A stretch of DNA of 64,000 bases. Source: Pipra filicauda (Eukaryota > Chordata > Aves > Passeriformes > Pipridae). The stretch is from contig NW_024104615.1 of the NCBI RefSeq assembly GCF_003945595.2, positions 411,128 to 475,127 on the forward strand, written 5' to 3'. The translations under genes and the position numbers were made by a program. Below the pieces are notes generated by a model that was given only the letters and a program-made list of their open reading frames with translations, was not told the origin of the DNA and did not search any database. Shown piece after piece: positions 26,121-37,367 of this stretch; the stretch's first letter is position 1; every line of letters begins with the position of its first letter.

Positions 26121-29100
26121 GTTTTGAAGCTAATTATTGACAATCTCGAGATTCTAAGAAATGCCAATGCTATTTCAGACCAAGTCAGACCAATGGTGAA
26201 ATTGTTTGGGTCCACTGCAGTCTTTCCTCACAGCCAGAAAGTTATGATTATTCTTGTAGTCATATGGTAGACATATTCTAGTATCCAGAACTGCATTACA
26301 CAGGAATACTTACATTAGTACACAATCTATTTGGATTTTGGAGTATCTTGATATGTGTCTAAAGGCTTTGTTGCACAAACACTCTTTTGGGATTACTCTG
26401 AAACAATACATCTTGTACACAAAAAGAGGTGTATTCTGCACATGAACTTGATAAACCTTCTTTCTTTTAATTACTAAGTCCTATCCTATTTCTAAGCAGG
26501 GCATCTCTCAGTTTTTGTGGTTGTAAATTTTAAATTATTCATTAAAACCAGCCAACCTCCCCGGTTTTATGATACCTCTTCAGTACATTTCCTTGACAAT
26601 CCCTTTTGAGGGCAAAAGTGATGAGAACGCAGATTGCCTCTGAGAAGAAATTATTCTTATTGGAATTATCCATTGGATTTAAATCATGCTATAGGAATAA
26701 AAGTGCCCAGATTCAACTGTTCAACTGTTCCTTTGGAGTAGTTTTTACCCAAAACAGAAAATGCAATTCTGCATGGGCACTTCTTGTCTATTTTATTTCA
26801 CAGTTCTTGAGACATAAATTTTCAAGCCCTGAGATTCCTCCAACGAGTTTTTAAAAGGCTCCATTTATTAGACAATCCACATGATTCAAGACAGAGGGGA
26901 AACCGCCCAGCTCTGTGGCTGCATTTAATACTGCATAAACTATACTAGGTATGCTAATAGGGGAAAGCCCCTTAAGTTCCTCCTCCCACTAATCCACCAG
27001 GCACTGACGTACAATGTCACAGTCCTCTTTACCTTAAATTTCTTCAGCTCTTCAGCTGTTAATTCACACAGGATGTCTGATCGCTCATTCCCTTAAGTGA
27101 TGTAAATTGATTTTTCTAATAACTTCTAAAACTTCATTTTAGCTTGATCAAAATACATTACCACAGAAAGAGATCACTGAGTCATACAGACTGTATGACA
27201 AATCCATTAAACTGGACAGAAATGGTATAAGGTCAAAAACTACACAGAAAGAAGTCCTGTAACTTAATATGTCATTTGATAACTCATACATTCTTACTGA
27301 AAAGCTCATTAAATCCTGTGCTGTGAACTTTACAGGGTGCGAGTACAGACAAAAATTAAAAGGAAAATAAAGGAGAATTAAAAAGAAAACACAAATAGTA
27401 GATGAAGCGTTGGATATGTGTGAATGGGCAGGAATAAGAGCATACAAAATAGCTATGAGGATTAATCAGAATCAAATATATTCAATTTGCAGCAGCTGTT
27501 TGGGACTGGGGCATCCTAAAGACCACACCTAGAGAAGGGCTTCACTTCTCATCTAAGGTTTGTGGTTTTACATTGATTTAGAAGAATAAATTTGCAGCTA
27601 CAGAAGGCTCCATCACAGGTCATATTGCCATGATGACATCAGCTGTGCTGAACCTCAACATGTCAGTAATAATATATGTTACTTGTCAAGGCAAATAGGC
27701 ATCACCAGGTGACAGAGGTGGATGACATCAAATTGAAGGGAGTAACTGATAACCTCAAGGCCAATCTACTGAACTATTGAAAATGGTGCTTCAAGAGCCT
27801 GTCACACCATAGGCTTTCCCCAGGTCTCCAGCAGGTCCAGAACTCCCAGCCAGATCTGCTTTGGCCCTCACAGACAAAATTAAGAAGACAATAAAATGCC
27901 TTGCTGTAAGCCCGGCTCTGGTATTATGGAAGCGCTTAGCAGATGCCAAAAATTTGCAAGAGTTGTTATGGAGACAGCAGAAGTCCTGTTCCAAGAGAGG
28001 ACAGCCCAAGAAGACATCCATGCAGGAGCCTGAGGCAAAGAGCAGCAGTAAGGGAAGATCTGGCTGCAGCAAGTGCCACAACTTACACAAGGGGACACAG
28101 CTCAGCTCCCCAACCACAGGGATTAATGAAGAGAAGCAACTGAGAAGTGACTGGCAAAAAGATCTAAACTAAGTGTGAGTGGTCCTATAAAATTCAAACA
28201 TGAAATGTTTGATCTACCAGAAATTCTCCCAGCTTCAAGTGAACCATTCATATCTTTTAAATAAAATTTGAGCACGCACAGTAAGCGTAGACCTGCCTGG
28301 CAACGCCGATTTTGATCCTGCTCTTGGAGGTTTAAAGCCTATCACCTGACCACAGCCCTCCAATACATCTCATTACACTACATCTAAAGTAATGAAATTA
28401 TTATGAGACTGCTGTTATATTTTTCACTTGTCAGGGCAAAATTTGAATCTGTTGCATGCACTGAGAAACACATGTTCCTATTCAAACATTTAAATTAGAG
28501 GGCCAATTCTCAGAAATGCTTTGTTTACAGGACACTTATATTTGGAAGTCTACGTATCGGTAGCTGTTTGGTCTTTAGCTATGATTACCTGAAAAAGCTA
28601 AGCTGGGGTCCTTGTATCCAAAGAAATATTAGCAGTAGTGGAGCCCATCAAAAGAGAACACCATTTGTTCCAAGCACTTGTTTATTATGTGGTGTTAATT
28701 CTTCATCTAAGAAGCCAGCAAATTAAATATAGTTTCCTGTCTAATGTCACTGCCATACAAACTTACAACCATGTTTCTGCTGACCGGGTCAGCATCAAGA
28801 CAGATGGTCAGTCTGTGTCCTGCCTTTTACTCTCAAATCTCAAAGTAGCTGGTTTCCATTTCCCTCGTTCCTTTTTTAGGTAGGTAAGAAGCAGGTGCTC
28901 GGGTCCTTTCACCTCAAGGACTGCTGACTCCAGGGCTTCTCAGGTTCCCGTAAAAAGAAACTCTGCGTGAACGAGATGCAAAACTAGAAACGCAAAGACA
29001 CCCGAGCCCCTGGTGCTGCTCCGATCCCCCCGCCCCGCCTCCAGTCCGGCAGCTCCCTTGCGCTGCCGTTTCCAGGGTTCCGTGCCCGCAGGTTCGCGGG

Positions 29101-29267
29101 CGATGGGGCGGGAGGGCAGCCAAGGGCCGCGGTGGGAGCACCACACCTCTCCCCGCCCACGCCAGGTCCCGCAGGATCCAGGAGAACACGAGCCCGGACG
29201 CGGGCGGGGCAGGGCCGGCCCCTCCCCCGCAGGGAGCGGGGGCGCGGGGGCCGCTGTGGCCCGCGGC

Positions 29268-29339
29268 TCCTCGTTAGTATAGTGGTGAGTATCCCCGCCT
29301 GTCACGCGGGAGACCGGGGTTCGATTCCCCGACGGGGAG
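29268..29339 (+). tRNA. tRNA-Asp (anticodon GTC)
   Basis: This 72-nt gene folds as a complete cloverleaf. The acceptor arm tcctcgt pairs with acgggga and leaves G as discriminator. The D arm contains tagtatagtggtgagta, the anticodon GTC is at 29301-29303, and the T arm is ccggggttcgattccccg, which also holds the pol III B box. A terminator run of six T follows at about 29364. The gene is intronless and CCA is not encoded, as expected in a eukaryotic nucleus. A second identical gene faces it at 29483-29554. It decodes GAC and GAU aspartate codons. Confidence 0.97.
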
Positions 29340-29482
29340 GGCCGCGCTGGCTCGCGCGGGCGTTTTTTGTTGCCGCGCGCCGCGCTCGGCCGGCCGTTCA
29401 ACTCCGCGCGAAAAATGCTCCGCGCGCTGGCACCGCCTCTGCGCCCCCCCGCGGCGGGAGGGGAAAAAAACTAGTTCTTGGC

Positions 29483-29554
29483 CTCCCCGTCGGGGAATCG
29501 AACCCCGGTCTCCCGCGTGACAGGCGGGGATACTCACCACTATACTAACGAGGA
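29483..29554 (-). tRNA. tRNA-Asp (anticodon GTC), second copy
   Basis: This is the exact reverse complement of the tRNA-Asp gene at 29268-29339, so the two genes are convergent and identical over all 72 nt. The gene has its own pol III terminator, a run of seven A on the + strand at about 29464-29470 (T on its own strand). Flanking sequences differ from the first copy after one further matching base. That argues for an old duplication with the tRNA body kept alike by selection or gene conversion. Confidence 0.97.
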
Positions 29555-29737
29555 ACTGCCTTGGATGCTTGTTTTGTGGGAGTGCCTTTATACAAATCCA
29601 CACAAACACTCCGCGGCGGTGGGAGGTAGGAACGGGGGGCTTTCGGCAGAGGAACGACAGGAATGACCTCCAGGGAGCGGGAGTAGGGGCCCGCGAGCCT
29701 GCGTACGGCGGCAACGGCGCGGGAGGCGAGCTCGGCA

Positions 29738-29751
29738 CCACCAGGGGGCGG
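29738..29751 (+). promoter_or_regulatory. CTCF consensus site in tRNA island
   Basis: The sequence ccaccagggggcgg fits the CTCF core CCASYAGRKGGCRS at all 14 positions. It lies between the tRNA-Asp pair and tRNA-Trp in a CpG island, a typical setting for a boundary element. Binding is inferred. Confidence 0.6.
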
Positions 29752-30022
29752 GGGCGGGGGCGGGAGGCTTTTGCTGCTGGGGGCCGGTATCGGGGATGTG
29801 GGTGGGGACGTGTAACGCACTTGCTCGGGAAAGCGGGAAGCGAAATAGCGGCGGAGGAGAAGGGCCGGAGCGGGAGAGGACCTGGCCGATCAGGTGCGGC
29901 AACCGCACCCCCGCGGCGGCCCGAACTCGCCTCACCCGCCCCGCTCCTCGAGCCCCGGGGGTCGCGCGGCCGATGGCCCGGAATGGGCCACTTCTAACTC
30001 TGAGACGGCCCGTGCCCAGCAG

Positions 30023-30094
30023 GACCTCGTGGCGCAACGGTAGCGCGTCTGACTCCAGATCAGAAGGCTGCGTGTTCGAATCACGTCGGGGTCA
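30023..30094 (+). tRNA. tRNA-Trp (anticodon CCA)
   Basis: This 72-nt gene has the acceptor arm gacctcg paired with cggggtc and A as discriminator. The A box is tggcgcaacggtagcgcgt, the anticodon CCA is at 30055-30057, and the T arm is gcgtgttcgaatcacgt. A run of four T at 30100-30103 is the pol III terminator. It closely resembles vertebrate nuclear tRNA-Trp. It decodes UGG and is intronless, about 470 bp beyond the second tRNA-Asp gene. Confidence 0.97.
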
Positions 30095-30150
30095 CTTACT
30101 TTTCTTCCCTTCCTCGCAGGGGAAACCGAGGAACATCATTTTTGTTCTTT

Positions 30151-31119
30151 TCTTTCCCCCTACAGCCTAGAGTCTACTCTTTTCGCTTGAGGCTGAGAGG
30201 GCAGCACGGTGTGGAGGGCTTAGTGGGGGTCATGGCATAGGATTGCTGCTGTAGCAATGTAATCATAAAGATCCCGTTGGAAAATTGGTATGTCTTTGTT
30301 TATGGTCTTTGTGTATATAGGACTGTCTAATACCACGCTTAAACACAGAAGGCAAGAACCTGTCTAGAGATTGACTTTTATAAAGACAACCCACTGTGTG
30401 GAAATGATGAGGAAAAAGTCAGAAAGTTGTATAGATTTATAAATAGATGTATAGATATATAACAGATGTATAAATTTTAATGGGGACAGAGCTCCCCAAA
30501 ACTGCAGGGGTACCATCGTTTTCAGTACAAAAATTCACATAACAAGGAGAGGAAGTAAAAGCAGAGGCAGCGAGTGGTCTTGTGTAGTCAAGAGCTCAGA
30601 CATATGCTTGTCTTAAGAACCCCGAAGAAGAATGAAACCCTGACAGGGAGGGAGAGGGGAGCAGGGTGCCCGTGGGGGGCACCTCAGAGGGTTAGGCTGA
30701 AGAACAGAAGAGTTTTCTCAGAGTAGACATTTCCACACGCTGAGGTGCCAGAGGCAGAAAGGCACAAAGAGTACTTAACTTTGATCTACACATGAGATAG
30801 CGAGTCCTAGAAGTAGTACTTTAGTGATTTGGAGAAACTGTAAAATTTGACACTTGATGAAATTGAATTAGAAGAGAAATAATAGTTTGTCAAGGGCCTG
30901 AATTTGAGGAACAGACAGAATGCCACAGATACAATTCTCACTTTGTAAGAACTGATGATTAATATTGTAAACTGTAGAAGAAAGAATACAGAAGTCCTAG
31001 AAACCAGACTCAGCGGTCATCAAATTATGTGGGTTTTTTTAAGCCAAGTAATTTGGGGTTCACATGCTAATATTTGTTCCATATATGCTTAAAACCTTTC
31101 AAATACAGAAGTTCTACAT
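30151..31119. other. Intergenic, no gene recognised
   Basis: AT-rich sequence beyond the tRNA island has no open frame of note and no clear repeat family. Confidence 0.55.
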
Positions 31120-31500
31120 CTTCCTTAAGCAATCTGTTCAAGTGCTTTCCTATTCTTACTATTACAAAGGGACTACATGTAGTTTAACCCTGATGTCTCT
31201 TTTGCTGTAACTTAAATCCAGCCTTTGTGTCATTGTGCTGGAGAACAGGTTATTCCCTTCCTTTTTATAGATACTTCTTACATATCTGAAATTTGTTATG
31301 CCTTTCTATAGCTGTTCTAGAGTAACAAACTGTGTTTACTGGGGCTCTGATTGTTTGTATCACTTTCCCTCTGGAGTCTTTCCAAACAAGTTGCATTTTT
31401 AAATGCTCAAAACTGATCACAGTATTTCAGCTGACTCAGATTTTACCAGATCTGAATGGACATGGAGGACTGCCTCACAATGCTACGCTGATGGGATTTC
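31120..31500 (-). mobile_element. Ancient CR1/L3-like LINE fragment, antisense
   Basis: Several segments resemble the antisense 3' region of old CR1/L3 LINEs. Examples are gagaacaggttattcccttc near 31241, ggagtctttccaaacaagt near 31373, and aaactgatcacagtatttca followed by gctgactcag near 31410. Divergence is high and the boundaries are approximate. The open frame at 31332-31610 partly overlaps it and is not a gene. Confidence 0.55.
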
Positions 31501-34500
31501 CATTTATGCGGTTAGTCCTTTTTTTTCTTTCTTTTTTTTTTCTTTTATGTATAATCTGTGAGATGGATGCATTTTGTATGGGATGCATAATCTGTTACAT
31601 ATTTCTGTGATCCCACAAAGTATCTCATCTCTCTGCCTCACCATCCAGAGAGCTGGATATAAGAAGTGGTGGCAATCTGCTTGCATTCCTATACCTCTGC
31701 CAAAGCAGGTGCTCTGCTCTAAACATTCCAGTTTGTTGCCCGGCAATACCTCTGGCTTGCAGTAAGGGGTTCAACTAGTGACAATACAGAGGATCTGCTT
31801 ATAGGAGTCGAAGTTTTCCAGGCGTGATTCACACTAATATACCTGAGTGCAGGTTGTCACAAAACAGTCCATCTCCCTCTGCTCTGTCCATTCCTGCTTG
31901 CGCGTTCCCCTCCTTCCCATTGGATCACATCTTGCAATGGCACAGCAGCAGCTGCTGGCTCAGCGTGCAGATCCAGCGGCACAACTACTAGATCCAACAC
32001 AAGAAAAGCACCAGGAGTGCGTGGGACAGGATAGAGAGCAGGATCATCCCCTTCAGCAACAACCATAAATACTAATGGCTTAGTTAAGGTTTTTGTCAGC
32101 TGTTTGGAGAGAGAGCCCATTGTCCCTAAATCAAAATAATCTAGTTATGTCTCAAAACTAAATGAAAAACTTAAATGTGCCTTAGCTATATGCAAACTCT
32201 CCCTCTCAATTTCCTACCAGTGAAGTGGGGATAGTAGTTCTCTTTAATCTCACAGCTGTTTTATCAAGTTGACTCCATTAACTCTGGGACACTTAAATAT
32301 TCTGGTGGGTATTTGTCTCTTACCAGCATTTCAAGAGCACATGTGCTTCTGTGCTTTTTGTCTCCTTCTAACTTCTAAATACTTTGTTTTTAACCCAACT
32401 GATCTCTTTATGCAGATGTTTTTTCTTATGAAATTGTTCCTAGCTAAATATAGACAATAACTTAAAATCATATAAGCTTCAAAAAATTGTGGTGCTGAGG
32501 TAATAGCTTACACATGGTAAACATAGCTTTGGCATTATCTCTGTCTGTGTATGATAGAAATAGATATACAAATAATTATAGTTTGGAAATGATTCAGTGT
32601 AAGAAACTACCCTGAAAATTGTCCTTTTCATTTCATTTGTCAGTGTACTTAAGTACGAGCTGATACTTCTGTTTCCAGTCTTTGTTGGTACAGGCCTTTG
32701 ACTATCACAGTGTCAGCAGTAAGAAGTTTTAAAGCAGTTGTACACATTTCTTTCCCTACCTAGCTGTACAGTGCTGGACACCCCTGTATTCATCTGTCTG
32801 TGCACCATGTCAGGCAACACCACAGAGCAGCATTCCCCAGTGGCTGCCAGTTCTAGAATTGCTCCAGAAGCAATGTGCTCCATTATAGTAAGGCACGCTT
32901 TTTTTCCTTATCACTTTGCCATTTCTACTTCAGATGTTTCTAATAAAAAAGCTAGAGTCATTAGGAAGCCACCTAATTTTTCTAAATTAATCAAGAATGT
33001 GGAAAAGAAATTATTGATTCTAAAAAGTATAGTTACACTGCGCTATAATGATTAGGCAACTGCTTATTTTATTTATAGTAATGCTTTCCAGTTTCTATTG
33101 CCTTACTCAGATGGAATATCGTTTTCATAGTGAAACCCGCTGTGCACCAAGACTGAATTAATACTTCATATATAGCTTTTTTACATTTCCTTATCAGCTC
33201 AGTCTGAGGCAACGGCATGTCTGTAACACTTACTTAAATGCCTTGGCTATGAACAAATTTATAGTCTTCACAATGTTATGTGTTGAGGCAAATGTTACAC
33301 ACGAATGCCAATTATACATCTATACTTCATTATGAATTGTTTTCCAAGTCCTCCACTGAACTTAGGTTACTTTTTTGAACACACAGATATAGAAAATATA
33401 TTTTTTCAGTGTATCACAACATAAACTATCTATCTCATTTTTATGGGTGGCCTTAGAGATTAGAAATTGCACACTTGGAGAAACTCAGAGCTAGAAATCT
33501 GAGACAGTTTAAGAGACATTCAATGTTTTCATGTCAAAGACGAATGTATGACTGAAAAATCTCTTTCTCACGCTCAGGAAGACTAACAAATTCCAGACAT
33601 TTGGGAGGGTCCTACAAAGGAAAGATTTTTGGCTTCTCCTTTCAGCATATTTCACATTTTTAGGCAAGCTTACAACAGTTTTTTTAACCACTAAAAATGG
33701 CCATAGTCTCACAACATTTGCATTTTTTTTCCTAAGCTTCCCTTTTGTTAGCATTTATACTGACAAGAGGTAAAGTGTGACTACCTGTTTCTCGGGTAGA
33801 GGCAGGTATTCTGGTCTTTGAAAACCAGAACTTGCTGCTAGGGATAAACATTCAAATACTGGAATGCTTCACAGAAGGCACAGTAAAACAGTTCCATGTT
33901 ATAAACAATGATGAAACAAATCCTTGGATAGGCATACGGACCACCTCACATTTGTGGGGTTTGTTCCCCACTGTAACAACATTAGAAAGATCTTTTGAGC
34001 TCGTTCATAATGGACGCATTCCCTTAGGCCCCTTGACTGCTGCCTAATGCTACAAAATGTGACTTACTTTCCTTCAAACAAAACAAACAATAAAGGTGTG
34101 GATCCTCGGCTGTATAAAGGTCTACAAGTTGCAGGTTCCAGTGTTAATCGTCATGCATATGTACATTTTGGTGCTTTCTTATATTACTTTCCCATCTTTG
34201 CTTTGCCTGGAGAACACCTGTTGATCCCAAGGTGCAACAAGAAAGAGTAGAACCCGTAAAAAGTGTAGAACCGGTAGGAGACAGCTTGTGCCAAGGATTG
34301 TTTAGGGACTTGGCTTCCCAGAGAAGTCTATTGCTCTGAAGAAAGGTGACACTAAATTATTGTATGGTGCTTTTTAGCTTTTGCTGCTTTGGAAGCGGCT
34401 AAAGTTAAGGCAATAAAAGAGTTCAGTATCTGTGCAAGGGAGTTACATCAGTTTAACAATGTAACAGAGTAAATAATTAACAAAAAAGAAAAGATATAGT

Positions 34501-36339
34501 TGGGGAAATGACTTCCAAAACTTAAATGGACTGTAAGTATGTACTTTAATTAATATTAATCTGAGCCACAACCTCAGTGGCTCCACAACCTCTGTATTGG
34601 AGTTTGAACAAATAGCCAAAACATAAGATGTCAAGTTTCTGCTGTCTTTACGCTTGTATGCCAGTTCTGCCTGACAGCAAAAAGGCAAAAAATACAGATC
34701 CAAGATAAGGCCAGTCAACCCATCCATTTTTTATGATCAAAGCTGAACTGTAGTGATTTACTACTTCATAACCATGTTCCTGTTGGGTTTTTTTGTGCTA
34801 CACTTAATGCATTAAAGCCAGACTTACCATCAACATACTTAGACTTCAAGCTCAAGAGTTTTAATTCCTTCCACTCCTAAAGGGTCACTCACAAGAAAAG
34901 TCAGCACCACCTGTATTGCACATTATGAACAGTATGATGAATTGCAAATGGTGGCTGCATTGTTGTAAGAAGCACAATTCAGGCCTATTGCGCCATTATT
35001 GTCCCTGGTGTTAAATGGTGACTGCACCAACGTTTTAGCTTGTATTTTCACTGTTAATTTTGGCTAAAATTCCCCAGACCCAGTTTCCCCTTACACTGCT
35101 TTAAAACATTTTAGACTTGGTATGAGTTGACATGGTTATTTTTTACATTAATATGATAGCTGAAGAATCTCTCTGAAGCATACTGTGCAACTGGTTTCAT
35201 ATCTGAATAAGAAGCGAATTCTTAAAGGTAGGGGAAAGTCTATTTTTCAAGGCACCTAAAAGCTTTTTAAGGTGAAAAATACTATCTACACTTTAGTACT
35301 ATCAAATTTGGAGAGGAATTAAATTTCCTTTAACTATTTCCAAAACACCTATCATTTAATATCCACATTCCAGGAGAAATTTTGGGTAAGATATGCTGAA
35401 AAATATATAGAACCATCTCATTTGTTCTATTCAGGCTTAAAAGTAAGTGATACTAGTCAATCCACATTGATACATATTTGCTGTGTATGCTGTTAATGGA
35501 AGATGTTTCTGCCCACTGCTCAGCCTTGTTGTATAACAAACTGAATAGGTGAAGTATATGCAACACCAAGAACCAAGCACTTTCAGAGAGAAGTTATAAT
35601 GAACTTCAGATGATTGCCACCTCATTGAACTACTTGCACTAAATTAATTCGTCAAGCTAAACTTCTCACTTGTATTAATTGCTTTGTTACACCACACCAA
35701 TTCTTCAGTGGGAAGCATCAGGCTTCCTGGGAGTGGGTCCTTGATTTGCCTCGAAATTACTTTCCACAAAGATAACCCTCATCACCTTCATCTAGCTGAT
35801 ACTGCAGCTATGGTGAGATCAACAGGAACAACAGCCACCACGACAGCTCCATGGTGGAGCACACTCGAACAGTGGAAATCCCTCTCCTCAACAGCAATTT
35901 AGAACTCTTTCTGGAACATAAAGAGGAGTGGGTGCAAACACGAACAATCCTGTTTTAGGTCCATGACTGATGGGCAAATTAAAATATTCACATTTAAATT
36001 CTTATCTCTGATACTGGAAGGCAGTTCTCAAAAGCATAGGATATATAGTCAGTTCTAAATACTAAACCTTTCCCATCATAAAATACAAGCAGTACATGTT
36101 CCCAGTAAGCAGTATGTAAGCATAGAAAGATTTAACCCGCTTGTTTAGAGACTGCAAGACTGTCTTTAAAACTCAGTTCTACTTCCCCAGCAGGGACACA
36201 CTTGAGAAATTTTTGAAGTCAGCTTTATAAGTAAGTAAGTAAATAAATAAATAAAACAACTACGTGCCTTTCAAACTCTGAGAAACTATAGATGCGATTT
36301 TTATTTTTTTTTTTTTTTTTAAATTTAAGTCACGCAACG
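31501..36339. other. Intergenic, no gene recognised
   Basis: No gene is supported. A small open frame at 31847-32068 is Gln-rich but matches nothing I know. A tetranucleotide microsatellite (AAGT then AAAT units) occurs at 36229-36254 and a T run at 36304-36320, just before GC content climbs into the TMPO island. A divergent non-coding transcript comparable to human TMPO-AS1 could start here on the minus strand, but nothing in the sequence proves it. Confidence 0.5.
36229..36254. repeat. (AAGT)n(AAAT)n microsatellite
   Basis: Three AAGT units are followed by four AAAT units. Confidence 0.9.
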
Positions 36340-36897
36340 GCAGCAGTCGCAGTAACAGATTAGCTACTGGTTTCCCGGCTGGATTTCTTCTGGAGCCCAC
36401 AGCTAACGGGTCAGGCGCAGCCGCGCGCTCGGGCGGCGGCCAGCGCAGTTATCCCGGGGGAGAGCGAGCTCCTGTGTCCGCCCGGCCCGCGCTGCAGCCG
36501 GCGGGAAGGAGGCAGGGTTCCGCCAGCCCATCGCTCTGCCGAGGGGACAGCCTTGGGGGGCGGCGGCGCGGGCAGAACCGGCGGCAGGTGACCGCGATCA
36601 CTGCAGGTTACTAGGATCTCCTTAACCGCCCGCTGCGCTTTCTCATTCCCTTCCTGGCGGGGAGAACGTAGCCTGTGACCCGAGAGGGCGGTGGGGAGAC
36701 CCGGGAGAGCGCCAGGCGGCGCTGGGGGGGGGCGGTGCCGCCATGAGGGACAGCTCCCCCCGCCCTACCCAGCCCCGCGCGCGAGCACCGCCCCACACGC
36801 CTCTCCCGCCCGAGCCGAATTTAAACTGCGTGACTGTCCCTCGCGCAAAGCACCAACGCTGCCGGGGCCCGCGCGCCTTGCCCCTTTGCCGCCCGGC

Positions 36898-36941
36898 AGC
36901 CAATAGCGGATCCGCTTCCTTCTCCTCCCCGCCAATCGGGG
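36898..36941 (+). promoter_or_regulatory. Paired CCAAT boxes (NF-Y)
   Basis: Two CCAAT motifs 32 bp apart lie about 190-230 bp upstream of the TMPO start codon. This tandem spacing is typical of NF-Y-driven, TATA-less cell-cycle promoters. Confidence 0.65.
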
Positions 36942-37124
36942 CGCGGTTTATTGCCGGCTGGGAAGGAGCGCTCGTTGCGTGCGCCCGCCCGCTGTGGAGC
37001 TGGTCCTTGGCGCGGGGCAGGCGAGTCCTCCTTCTTCTCCTCCTCCTGCTGCTCCCCCGCCCCTTCTCCCCGCGCTTTGTTGCTGCCTCTCCTGGGAGAG
37101 CGGTGGCGGCGGTGGCCGGCGGCG

Positions 37125-37367
37125 ATGCCCGAGTTTCTGGCGGACCCGTCGGTGCTGACCAAGGAGAAGCTGAAGAGCGAGCTGATCGCTAACAATGTGA
37201 GCCTGCCGGGCGGCGAGCAGCGCAAGGACGTGTACGTGCAGCTCTACCTGCAGCACCTCACCGCCCGCAACCCGCCTGCTGTCGCGCAGCCCGACTTCTC
37301 CAGCGACGAGGAGCGGGAGCCCACACCTCTCGGCGCCCGGAGCCGCGGCGCTGCCGCCGCCGGGCGG
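37125..37367 (+). CDS. TMPO: TMPO exon 1: LEM-like domain
   Basis: This exon encodes residues 1-81, beginning [20 protein letters not shown], the LAP2-specific LEM-like fold that contacts DNA. It continues with the conserved [12 protein letters not shown] acidic stretch, a likely phosphorylation region. The exon ends in phase 0 at cgg followed by gtgagt. The Ala-rich tail is shorter than in human, accounting for part of the length difference. The same frame stays open upstream to an ATG at 36951, but that lies next to the CCAAT boxes and is probably not transcribed. Confidence 0.97.

Larger units (their letters stand above)
20044..28890. other. Intergenic, no gene recognised
   Basis: This is AT-rich sequence without a supported gene. 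It contains inverted repeats at 21137-21214 and 24028-24105, TA-rich microsatellites at 22434-22463 and 25614-25681, a 19-bp direct repeat at 26059/26102, and one CTCF-like motif at 23904-23917. The overlapping open frames at 27791-28172 (103-108 codons) have no recognisable domain and no splice context. Confidence 0.55.
29268..29554. repeat. Inverted repeat made by the tRNA-Asp pair
   Basis: The arms are 29268-29340 and 29482-29554, each 73 bp and identical in inverse orientation. The spacer of about 141 bp holds both pol III terminators. The arrangement could extrude a cruciform and could cause assembly or replication problems. Confidence 0.95.
28900..30150. promoter_or_regulatory. CpG island carrying a tRNA cluster
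   Basis: GC and CpG content rise sharply near 28900 and fall after 30150. The island holds three tRNA genes (29268, 29483 and 30023). Open frames on both strands up to 155 codons are by-products of GC content and of the tRNA sequences themselves. A CTCF consensus (29738-29751) and GC-box-like ggggcggggg repeats lie between the tRNA genes. In vertebrates such tRNA islands are usually unmethylated, open chromatin and can act as insulators. Confidence 0.85.

Noticed and set aside
27791..28172. Overlapping open frames of 103-108 codons on both strands
   Set aside because: No similarity I recognise, no splice sites in a consistent pattern, and nothing on either side to support a gene.
29132..29741. 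Open frames of 138-155 codons across the tRNA island
   Set aside because: They read through the tRNA genes, producing the same odd peptide from both tRNA-Asp copies. They are shadows, not proteins.
31847..32068. Gln-rich 73-codon open frame, possible gene fragment
   Set aside because: Too short, compositionally biased, with an equally long opposite-strand frame; no domain recognised.
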